Source: Patescibacteria group bacterium (GTDB taxonomy: Bacteria > Patescibacteriota > Minisyncoccia > UBA6257). Taken from it: a stretch of 35,568 nt of DNA. The notes beneath the pieces are model-generated. The model ran no database searches and was not told the DNA's origin. It saw only the letters and a program-made list of their open reading frames with translations. Position numbers and translations under genes: made by a program. The DNA lies in the NCBI GenBank assembly GCA_030917555.1, contig JAUPUN010000015.1:1-35568 (forward strand), read 5' to 3'. Shown here piece after piece: positions 29,066 to 35,568 of this stretch (position 1 is its first letter; every line of letters begins with the position of its first letter).

Positions 29066-30580
29066 ATGGAATACGAAACAGTTATTGGCTTAGAAATTCA
29101 CGCTGAGCTCAAAACCAAAACAAAGATGTTTTGTAAATGTTTAAATAATGCCGAAGAAACAGTGCCCAATAAAAATATTTGTCCTGTTTGTTTAGCTCAT
29201 CCCGGTACTTTACCAGTGATTAATAAAAAAGCAGTAGAATTAGTTTTAAAAGTTGGCTTAGCGTTGGGTTCTACTATTCCTGAATTTTCTAAATTTGATA
29301 GAAAAAATTATTTCTATCCTGACTTACCGAAAGGTTATCAGATTTCTCAGTACGATCAACCCTTATGTCAAGGAGGCAGTTTAAGTTTATACTTGAGTGA
29401 TGATTTAGAAGAAAGTACTAAAGAGATTACTCTGACTAGAATTCATTTAGAAGAAGATACTGGTAAATTAATTCATCCAGCAGATGGCAAATCAACTTTA
29501 ATTGATTTTAATCGGGCAGGAGTACCGCTGATGGAATTAGTAACAGAACCAGTTCTTCATAATGGTAAAGAAGCAAGACTTTTTTGCCAAGGGCTTCAAC
29601 TACTTTTAAAAACTTTAGCTGTTTCCGAAGCAGAAATGGAAAAAGGACAGATGAGATGTGAAGTTAATATCTCTTTAGCTCCAAAGTCCAAAGTCAAAAG
29701 TCAAAAGTTGGGGACCAAAGTGGAAATTAAAAATCTGAATTCATTCAAAGCGGTAGAAGAAGCTATTGATTATGAAATCCAAAGACAGAGAGAACTTTTA
29801 GAAAAAGGAGAAAAAGTAGTTCAAGAAACGCGTGGTTGGGATGAAGCTCGAGGTAAAACTTATTCTCAAAGAATTAAAGAAGAAGCTCAGGATTACCGTT
29901 ATTTTCCAGAGCCAGATTTACCTCCCTTAACAAATATTTCTAAAACATTTGATTTAGAAAAATTAAAAGCTGAATTACCTGAATTACCTTGGGAGAAGAA
30001 AAGGCGAATAATAAAGCAATTTACTGGACAAGCAACAATAGGCCTAACCACAACTCTTGAGCGTAAACCAATTAATATTTTTTTAGAACATCCAGAATAC
30101 TTACAATTTTATGAAGACACAATTAATGAATTAAAGAACGAAAAAATAGAGCTTAAAAAGGCACAAGTTTTAGCGCGCAATTATTTTCTTACAGACATTA
30201 TTGGTTTCATGGAAAAAGAAAAGATCAAGTGGGAAGATTCAAAACTTATTCCTCTGTATTTTGCAAAAATTATCTCTTACTTAGTTCAAGATAAAATTTC
30301 TTCTCGGGTAGCAAAAGATATTTTATTAGAAATAATTCGGACAGGAAAGGATCCAGAAAAATTAATCAAAGAGCAAAATTTAGAAACGATTTCAGATATA
30401 GGGCTAATAAAGTCAATTATTGAGGAAGTAATTAAGAATAATCCTAAAGCCGTTCAAGATTATCGTAATGGCAAGGAAACAGCCCTTCAATTTTTAGTGG
30501 GTCAAGCTATGGCCAGATTAAAAGGAGCAGCTAACCCTCAAGAATTAGGAAAATTAATTAGAGAGAAAATCACGGGCTAA
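29066..30580 (+). CDS. gatB: Asp/Glu-tRNA amidotransferase subunit B
   Basis: The tRNA-binding, kinase-like subunit of GatCAB, which converts Glu-tRNA-Gln (and often Asp-tRNA-Asn) to the amide form. From ATG 29066 it is 504 residues, full length. Features are YETVIGLEIHAELKTKTKMFC, the zinc site CLNNAEETVPNKNICPVC, FYPDLPKGYQISQYDQPLC, RIHLEEDTGKL, KVEIKNLNSFKAVEEAIDYE, RYFPEPDLPPL, and a C-terminal YqeY-like domain ending FLVGQAMARLKGAANPQEL. A short heptameric DNA repeat is translated as SKVKSQK in the loop before LGTKVEIKNLNS. gatA and gatC are not in the window. Its 3' end overlaps miaA by 27 bases on the opposite strand. Confidence 0.96.
   Translation: MEYETVIGLEIHAELKTKTKMFCKCLNNAEETVPNKNICPVCLAHPGTLPVINKKAVELVLKVGLALGSTIPEFSKFDRKNYFYPDLPKGYQISQYDQPLCQGGSLSLYLSDDLEESTKEITLTRIHLEEDTGKLIHPADGKSTLIDFNRAGVPLMELVTEPVLHNGKEARLFCQGLQLLLKTLAVSEAEMEKGQMRCEVNISLAPKSKVKSQKLGTKVEIKNLNSFKAVEEAIDYEIQRQRELLEKGEKVVQETRGWDEARGKTYSQRIKEEAQDYRYFPEPDLPPLTNISKTFDLEKLKAELPELPWEKKRRIIKQFTGQATIGLTTTLERKPINIFLEHPEYLQFYEDTINELKNEKIELKKAQVLARNYFLTDIIGFMEKEKIKWEDSKLIPLYFAKIISYLVQDKISSRVAKDILLEIIRTGKDPEKLIKEQNLETISDIGLIKSIIEEVIKNNPKAVQDYRNGKETALQFLVGQAMARLKGAANPQELGKLIREKITG
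29681..29709 (+). repeat. 7-bp-periodic repeat inside gatB
   Basis: Four heptamers in a row, CCAAAGT CCAAAGT CAAAAGT CAAAAGT, lie in frame in gatB and are translated as about PKSKVKSQK. They replace the usual loop between the MRCDVNVS strand and the GTKVEIKNLNSF strand. The unit matches the repeats in miaA and before dnaE. Confidence 0.8.
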
Positions 30581-31519
30581 TTTTATTGCTTCTTCATTAT
30601 TAATTACCCAATTTACTTTTGGCATTTTTTTAAACCAAGTCATCTGGCGTTTGGCGTAATGACAAATATCTTGATAAAGCGAATTAAACATTTCTTCATA
30701 ACTAATTTTCTTTTCTAGATACCGATTCACCCAGCGGTATTCAAGACCAAAATCTTCTAAACGCTGAGAGGAAACTCCCTGTTTTTTTAAGTTTTCTACT
30801 TCTTGAATCATTCCTTGTTGGATTCTTTTTTGTAATCTTTCTTTGATTAGTTTTTTTAATTCGGTTTGATCTTTTTTAATGCCTAAAATTAAGAGATCCC
30901 AGGGTGGAGGATTTTTCTTTAAAGAAGGTATTTCTTTTTTGGTTTGAAGAATTTCTAAAGCTCGGATTAGCCTTCTTTTGTTATGAGGGTCAATAGTTTT
31001 GGCACGTTGAGGATCTAGTTGTTTTAGTTTTTGAAAAAGCTTCTCAGTACTCTCTGTTTCTAATTGCGCTCTTAAACTGGGATTGGGAGGAACTTCTGGC
31101 AATTGCCAGCCTTCGATCAGACTTGAGAGATAAAGACCAGTACCACCGCATAAAATTGGCAATTTTCCTCGTTTTTGGATGTCTTTAATTGCTTTTAAAG
31201 CTAATTTTTGATATTGAGCTGCGGAAAAATATTCTTGGGGATTGGCCACATCAAGCACATGATGTCTAATACCTTCTGAGTACAATTGATTACTTCGATC
31301 TTTTGACTTTTGAATTTTGACTTTACCACTGCCTATATCCATTCCTCGATAAACTTGCCGTGAATCAGCAGAAATAATTTCACCATTAAAAAGTTGAGCT
31401 AATTGAATAGCTAAATCAGATTTACCTGAGGCAGTAGGCCCTAAAATAACCAACAGTTTCCTGTTGGAATTTTTAATTTTGTAATTTTTAATTTTTAAAT
31501 GATTTAAAAATTTTGTCAT
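30554..31519 (-). CDS. miaA: tRNA dimethylallyltransferase
   Basis: Adds a dimethylallyl group to A37 of tRNAs that read UNN codons. It is 321 residues with a P-loop ILGPTASGKSDLA (25-37), then ISADSRQVYRGMDIGSGK, HHVLDVANPQEYFSAAQYQ, LCGGTGLYLSSLIEGWQLP and RALEI. The C-terminus FKKMPKVNWVINNEEA fits the family. Two stretches derive from AT-rich repeats: the first 20 residues (LKIKNYKIKNSNRK) and an insertion VKIQKSKDRSNQL after GSGK, a loop that is shorter or different in standard MiaA. The true start may lie later, near RKLLVILGPTA, although only non-ATG starts are close. It is co-directional with rnhB (25-base gap). Confidence 0.92.
   Translation of the reverse strand: MTKFLNHLKIKNYKIKNSNRKLLVILGPTASGKSDLAIQLAQLFNGEIISADSRQVYRGMDIGSGKVKIQKSKDRSNQLYSEGIRHHVLDVANPQEYFSAAQYQKLALKAIKDIQKRGKLPILCGGTGLYLSSLIEGWQLPEVPPNPSLRAQLETESTEKLFQKLKQLDPQRAKTIDPHNKRRLIRALEILQTKKEIPSLKKNPPPWDLLILGIKKDQTELKKLIKERLQKRIQQGMIQEVENLKKQGVSSQRLEDFGLEYRWVNRYLEKKISYEEMFNSLYQDICHYAKRQMTWFKKMPKVNWVINNEEAIKLARDFLSN
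31301..31324 (-). repeat. 7-bp-periodic repeat inside miaA (internal)
   Basis: On the minus strand the units are AAAGTCA, AAATTCA, AAAGTCA and AAAG, translated as VKIQKSK. It shares TTTTGACTTTTGA (plus strand) with the repeat before dnaE. It lies in frame between the GSGK and HHVLDV motifs. Confidence 0.78.
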
Positions 31520-31560
31520 TAAAAATTATTTTAAAATTATAAAATTAAAAATTTAAAATT
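31468..31560 (-). repeat. AT-rich heptameric repeat across the miaA start and the rnhB end
   Basis: The first 25 bases (31468-31492) are the reverse complement of 7002-7026 and are translated in miaA. The repeat continues through the 25-base gap into the last codons of rnhB (IKILNF). It fills both gene ends and the space between them. Confidence 0.75.
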
Positions 31561-32210
31561 TTTATCGGTTTATAACTTTTCCGATGGATTTCACAAATGC
31601 CATATTTTTTTATTAATTTTAGATGTAATTTGGTAGGGTAGCCTTTGTGAATTTCAAAATGATAATGAGGATACCGCTGAGCTAAGGCGATCATTTTTTT
31701 ATCTCTAATTACTTTTGCTATCACCGAGGCTAAAGCAATTGAAGCGATTTTGGTATCGCCTTTAATAATTGTTTTTTGGGAATAAGGTAATTCAGGTAGA
31801 GCCCGATTGCCATCTATTAGAATTAAATCAGGGGTAAGCTTGGTTTTTTTAGCTAATTTTTGAATACTTTTTTTCATAGCTAAAAAAGTTGCTTGTTCGA
31901 TATTAATTTTATCGATGATTTTTTCGCTCACTAAAGTAAAAGCAAAATCAAGTTGGGGATTGTGTTTAGCTAATTGAAAAATTTCTTCTCTTTTTTTAGG
32001 ACTAAGCTGCTTGGAATCATTTAAAATTTTTAAAAGTTGAAATAAATCATAATTTGCTTTCGCAAATTTAGCTGAGTGTAATTGAGGTGGGTAAATAATT
32101 ACCGCTGCCGCTGCTACCGGACCTGCTAAAGGGCCTCGGCCAGCTTCATCTACGCCAAAAATATTTTGAAAGCCTTGTTTTTGATAAAATTTTTCAGTTT
32201 TTAAATTCAT
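31545..32210 (-). CDS. rnhB: Ribonuclease HII
   Basis: Cuts RNA in RNA-DNA hybrids and at single ribonucleotides in DNA. It is 221 residues with GVDEAGRGPLAGPVAAAAV (19-37) holding the catalytic Asp21 and Glu22. It also has LNDSKQLSPKKREEIF, ILIDGNRALP with the third aspartate, IKGDTKIASIALASVIAKVIRD with the fourth, and HYHFEIHKGYPTKLH at the C-terminus. Its extreme end (PIKILNF) lies in repeat DNA. A possible -10 TAGAAT is six bases before the ATG on the minus strand, which would make it leaderless, but no good -35 is seen. Confidence 0.95.
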   Translation of the reverse strand: MNLKTEKFYQKQGFQNIFGVDEAGRGPLAGPVAAAAVIIYPPQLHSAKFAKANYDLFQLLKILNDSKQLSPKKREEIFQLAKHNPQLDFAFTLVSEKIIDKINIEQATFLAMKKSIQKLAKKTKLTPDLILIDGNRALPELPYSQKTIIKGDTKIASIALASVIAKVIRDKKMIALAQRYPHYHFEIHKGYPTKLHLKLIKKYGICEIHRKSYKPIKILNF

Positions 32211-32255
32211 AGGAATATTCTACTTGACAATTACAGAGAAAAAAGATTTGTCTTA

Positions 32256-32283
32256 TTGCTTTTTTAAAACCTTATGATAAAAT
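32256..32283 (+). promoter_or_regulatory. Promoter of dnaE
   Basis: TTGCTT (32256-32261), a 16-base spacer and TAAAAT (32278-32283), with TG at the extended -10 position. The leader would be about 80 bases and contains a heptameric repeat. Confidence 0.55.
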
Positions 32284-32331
32284 AGAACAAGAGATTTTTT
32301 TATTTTTATGTTTGCATTGATAATTTGGTCT

Positions 32332-32362
32332 CAATTTTGACTTTTGATTTTTAAATTTTGAA
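32332..32362 (+). repeat. 7-bp-periodic repeat in the dnaE leader
   Basis: Plus-strand units are roughly CAATTTT, GACTTTT, GATTTTT, AAATTTT, GAA. It lies 9 bases before the dnaE ATG and shares a 13-base string with the internal miaA repeat. Confidence 0.7.
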
Positions 32363-32370
32363 CTCTTTTT

Positions 32371-35300
32371 ATGTATTTTACCCATCTTCATGTTCATAGT
32401 CATTATTCCTTACTGGATGGCTTAAGCAAAATCGATGAACTGCTCGATTTAGCTAAAAAGATGGGTTTAGACGCCTTGGCTTTAACTGACCACGGCGTTC
32501 TTTATGGTGCTATTGAATTTTATACCAAAGCTAAAGAGAAAGGAATTAAGCCAATTATTGGTTGTGAAGTTTATTTGGCTCCCCGGGCCTTAACCGATAA
32601 AACTCCTAAAGTTGATACTAAATTTTATCATCTAATACTTTTAGCAAAAAATCAAATTGGTTACCATAACTTGATTAAATTAGTAACCATTGGTGAACTA
32701 GAGGGCTTTTATTATAAGCCGAGAGTAGACAAAGCAGTTTTAAAAAAATATTCCGAAGGTTTAATTGCTCTTTCAGCCTGTTTGAGAGGCGAAATTTCTC
32801 AAGTACTCTCTAGCGGTGATTGGGATCGAGCTCAAAACTTAGTAGCAGAATACCAAGATATTTTTGGTAAAGATAATTTTTATTTAGAATTGCAGGATCA
32901 CCCTGAATTACCGGAGCAAAATAAAATTAATGAGCTGTTATTAAAATTATCAGAGTTAACTGGTGCTCCGGCAGTAGTAACTACCGATGCTCATTACCCT
33001 TTCAAAGAAGATAAAAGGGCTCACGAAGTACTTTTGGCAGTTCAAACTGGCAGTGAGGCTGAGAGTGAAGATAGGTTTACGATGGTACAGGCAGATTTGC
33101 ATTTGAAAGAACCCCAAGAAGTATTTTCTCGCTTTTCTGATCACTCCGAATTGTTTGAAAATATTCGTAAAATTGTTGAGGCTTGCAATTTAGAACTAAC
33201 TTTAGATCAAATAGTTTTTCCTAAATTTCAAACTCCGAACAACGAAGATTCTTTTAAATATTTAGAGAAATTAGCTCGGGAAAGTTTTCCTCATTTTTAT
33301 CAGGATACTAACACTGAGGCCAAAGAAAGATTAGAGCATGAATTATCAGTTATTAAAGAAACTGGTTTTGCTGATTATTTTTTGGTAATTCAGGATATCA
33401 TACATTTTGCTAATGAAAATAACATCTTAACTAATACCCGAGGCTCAGCTGCCGGTTCTTTAGTGGCTTATATTTTAGGCATTACTCATATTGATCCGAT
33501 TAAATATGACCTGTATTTTGAAAGATTTTTGAATCCTGAAAGAATTGAACCTCCTGATATTGATTTAGATGTAGCTGACGATAGAAGACAGGATATTATT
33601 GCCTATATTTCAGGAAAATATGGTCAAGATCACGTGGCTCAAGTTTTAACTTTTGGTATTATGAAATCAAGATTGGCAGTACGGGATGTCAATCGGGCTT
33701 TGGGTCATCCTTATTCTTTAGGGGACCAAATCGCCAAACTAATTCCTCAAAATTTACCTTTGAAAGAAGCTTTAAAAACCATACCTGAGTTAAAGGAACT
33801 TTATGAGACTAATGAAGAAGCCCGAGAAGTTTTAGAAATCGCAGAGCGCTTAGAAGGGGTAGCTCGTCATGCTTCTACTCATGCTGCTGGAGTAGTTATT
33901 ACTCCTGAGCCGATTGTTAATTATGCTCCTTTACAACATTCTTCTAGAAACGAAAAAGAAATAGTAACTCAATACGAAATGAATTCTTTAAAGCATATCG
34001 GTTTAGTAAAAATTGATATTTTGGGTTTAGCCAACTTAACTGTTATTAGAAATACTTTAAGAATTATTAAAAAAGTTTATGGTCAAGAAATTGATTTGGA
34101 TCAACTTGGTTTTGATGATAAAAAAGTTTACGATTTACTTTCTCGAGGCGAAACAATTGGGGTATTTCAGGTAGAATCAGAAGGAATGAGGCGATACTTA
34201 AAAGAATTAAAACCTAATTCCCTTGAAGATTTAACTGCTATGTTGGCTTTGTATCGACCTGGTCCCATGGAATTTATTCCGCAATTTATTAAAAGAAAAC
34301 AGGGCAAAGAAAAAATTACTTATTTACATCCCCAACTGGAAGATATCTTAGGTAAAACTTATGGCATTTGTGTTTATCAGGAGCAATTAATGAGAATTGC
34401 TCATGATTTAGCTGGCTTTTCCATGGCGGAAGCTGATGTTTTGAGAAAGGCAGTAGGCAAAAAAATAAAAAGTCTTTTAAATGAGCAGAAAGAAAAATTG
34501 ATTCAAGGTATGACAGAGAGAGGAATTAAAAAACAAGTGGCTCAACAAATTTGGGAATGGATAGAACCATTTGCACGCTATGGCTTTAACAAGGGTCACA
34601 GTAGCTCTTATGCTAGAATTACTTATGAAACAGCTTGGCTTAAGGTGCATTATCCCAATGCCTATCTGGCAGCTCTTTTGACTTCTGATTTTGGTAATTT
34701 GGACCGGGTAGCTATTGAGATTAAAGAATGCGAAAGATTAGGAATTAGAGTTTTACCTCCTTCTGTGAATTATTCCTTTGTAGAATTTGGAGTAGATAAA
34801 GACACCGGCAATATTTTTTTTGGCTTGGCGGCTATTAAAAACGTAGGAACTGGAGTAGCTCAAATGATTCAAGAGGAAAGACAAAAAAACGGCCCCTTCA
34901 AGAACCTTGATGATTTTTTAAAGAGAATGCCAAGGCAAGTTTTAAACAGAAAAACTTTTGAAAGTCTTATTAAGTCAGGAGCTCTCGATTGCTTTGGTTC
35001 AAGGGAATTAATGGCAGAGAATTTAGATAAAATTTTAGAGCTAAGCACCAGTTTGAATCATCAAAATACCTTCCAAATAGGGTTATTTCAGGAAGATACC
35101 AGTGATTTGCTCAGCCGCTTAGGTACTCCTCCTCCTCTTAATAAAACTCAAAGATTAATGTGGGAAAGGGAATATTTGGGCATTTATTTAACTGGTCACC
35201 CTCTAGATGATTATAAAAATATTTTAGGCAAAGTAGCTTTAACAGTTGGTCAGTTAGACTCTTTAAAATTAGGGAAAAAAGTAAAAGTTTGTGGTTTTGT

Positions 35301-35532
35301 CTCTCGCATTCAGAAAGTGAGAACCAAAATTGGGAAAATGATGGTTTTTACCCAGATTTCTGATTTTGATCATTCTATTGAAGTAGTACTTTATCCTACT
35401 GTCTTAGCCAACTGCGCCACCTATCTCTCGGAAGATCGGGTCATTTTAGTGGAAGGCAGACTTGATAAACGAAATGGAGAATATCAAATTGTGGGAGAAA
35501 GAATCGAAGAAATTAAGCCTTTTGAAGCCTAA
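32371..35532 (+). CDS. dnaE: DNA polymerase III alpha subunit
   Basis: The main replicative polymerase, 1053 residues, about 100 shorter than the E. coli protein. The N-terminal PHP domain (about 1-280) keeps a full set of likely metal ligands: HVHSHYSLLDG, ALTDHGVLYG, GCEVY, YHLILLA, SACLRGEI and TTDAHY. This suggests a working PHP phosphoesterase. The polymerase core has RGSAAGSLVAYILGI, PDIDLDVADDRR and VKIDILGLANLTVI with the catalytic aspartates, plus GIFQVES-like GVFQVESEGMRRYLKELKP and ARYGFNKGHSSSYARITYETAWLK. A C-terminal OB-fold (VKVCGFVSRIQKVRTKIGKMMVFTQISDFD) follows, and the chain ends soon after it, so the usual tau-binding tail seems reduced. Confidence 0.96.
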   Translation: MYFTHLHVHSHYSLLDGLSKIDELLDLAKKMGLDALALTDHGVLYGAIEFYTKAKEKGIKPIIGCEVYLAPRALTDKTPKVDTKFYHLILLAKNQIGYHNLIKLVTIGELEGFYYKPRVDKAVLKKYSEGLIALSACLRGEISQVLSSGDWDRAQNLVAEYQDIFGKDNFYLELQDHPELPEQNKINELLLKLSELTGAPAVVTTDAHYPFKEDKRAHEVLLAVQTGSEAESEDRFTMVQADLHLKEPQEVFSRFSDHSELFENIRKIVEACNLELTLDQIVFPKFQTPNNEDSFKYLEKLARESFPHFYQDTNTEAKERLEHELSVIKETGFADYFLVIQDIIHFANENNILTNTRGSAAGSLVAYILGITHIDPIKYDLYFERFLNPERIEPPDIDLDVADDRRQDIIAYISGKYGQDHVAQVLTFGIMKSRLAVRDVNRALGHPYSLGDQIAKLIPQNLPLKEALKTIPELKELYETNEEAREVLEIAERLEGVARHASTHAAGVVITPEPIVNYAPLQHSSRNEKEIVTQYEMNSLKHIGLVKIDILGLANLTVIRNTLRIIKKVYGQEIDLDQLGFDDKKVYDLLSRGETIGVFQVESEGMRRYLKELKPNSLEDLTAMLALYRPGPMEFIPQFIKRKQGKEKITYLHPQLEDILGKTYGICVYQEQLMRIAHDLAGFSMAEADVLRKAVGKKIKSLLNEQKEKLIQGMTERGIKKQVAQQIWEWIEPFARYGFNKGHSSSYARITYETAWLKVHYPNAYLAALLTSDFGNLDRVAIEIKECERLGIRVLPPSVNYSFVEFGVDKDTGNIFFGLAAIKNVGTGVAQMIQEERQKNGPFKNLDDFLKRMPRQVLNRKTFESLIKSGALDCFGSRELMAENLDKILELSTSLNHQNTFQIGLFQEDTSDLLSRLGTPPPLNKTQRLMWEREYLGIYLTGHPLDDYKNILGKVALTVGQLDSLKLGKKVKVCGFVSRIQKVRTKIGKMMVFTQISDFDHSIEVVLYPTVLANCATYLSEDRVILVEGRLDKRNGEYQIVGERIEEIKPFEA

Positions 35533-35568
35533 TCAGTGAATTTAGAAAGTTCATTCTTATTTTTGAGC

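Noticed and set aside
32956-33144. Minus-strand ORF inside dnaE
   Set aside because: It is a shadow of the PHP-domain region; no independent support.
1-35568. CRISPR arrays, insertion sequences, prophage genes or an rRNA operon
   Set aside because: I saw no regularly spaced repeats with unique spacers, no transposase or integrase motifs, no phage genes and no rRNA sequence.

Overview
The window is about 35.5 kb of AT-rich, very densely packed bacterial chromosome. I read it as a Candidate Phyla Radiation (Patescibacteria) genome, most likely Parcubacteria-like. The grounds are small housekeeping proteins, short intergenic gaps, DUF5684, YkuK and RNHCP families, a Gln-tRNA amidotransferase subunit (gatB) near a tRNA-Gln, and few Shine-Dalgarno sequences. 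TGA is used as a stop and an RF2 gene is present, so the UGA-recoding lineages (Gracilibacteria, Absconditabacteria) are ruled out. The lineage call is inference; no 16S gene is present.

Layout, left to right. (1) 1-3844: partial DUF5684 membrane protein on the minus strand, then tyrS, a DsbA-like thiol oxidoreductase, a glutaredoxin, a SpoU methyltransferase and a DJ-1/PfpI protein. (2) 3868-8794: a carbon cassette gap-rpiB-rpe-tktN-tktC-fba that interconverts triose, pentose and hexose phosphates. (3) 8849-16839: rplY, a coiled-coil lytic transglycosylase, rpsR, ykuK, ftsK, a RodZ-like protein, recA, rpsF and ssb. (4) 16814-18141, minus: rpmE-prfA. (5) 18240-20199: rpsB, tsf and an unrecognised membrane protein. 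(6) 20233-20984: tRNA cluster with rpmG (Thr-TGT, Tyr, Thr-GGT, Trp). The first tRNA-Thr lies inside the two halves of a second, degraded tRNA. (7) 21099-25310: Cys-rich thioredoxin-like protein, an RF2 without domain 1, ftsE-ftsX, tRNA-Gln and nadK. (8) 25553-28183: RNHCP protein, rubredoxin, HD protein, secE-nusG-rplK. (9) 28264-35532: tmk (minus), gatB, miaA and rnhB (minus), dnaE.

Most genes form tight operons with overlaps or gaps of a few bases. Several good sigma70-type promoters can be seen, and many sit so close to the ATG that the mRNA would be leaderless or nearly so (rplY, rpsB, rpmE, gatB, DJ-1). Two genes, rubredoxin and secE, instead appear to begin their transcripts with a strong hairpin. 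A family of 7-bp-periodic AT-rich repeats occurs between genes and also inside the reading frames of gatB and miaA.

The points most worth a second look are the nested tRNA, the heptameric repeats that have entered coding sequence, the leaderless and 5'-hairpin promoter layouts, two structured intergenic regions (before ssb and before the RNHCP gene), and the RF2 that lacks its N-terminal domain.
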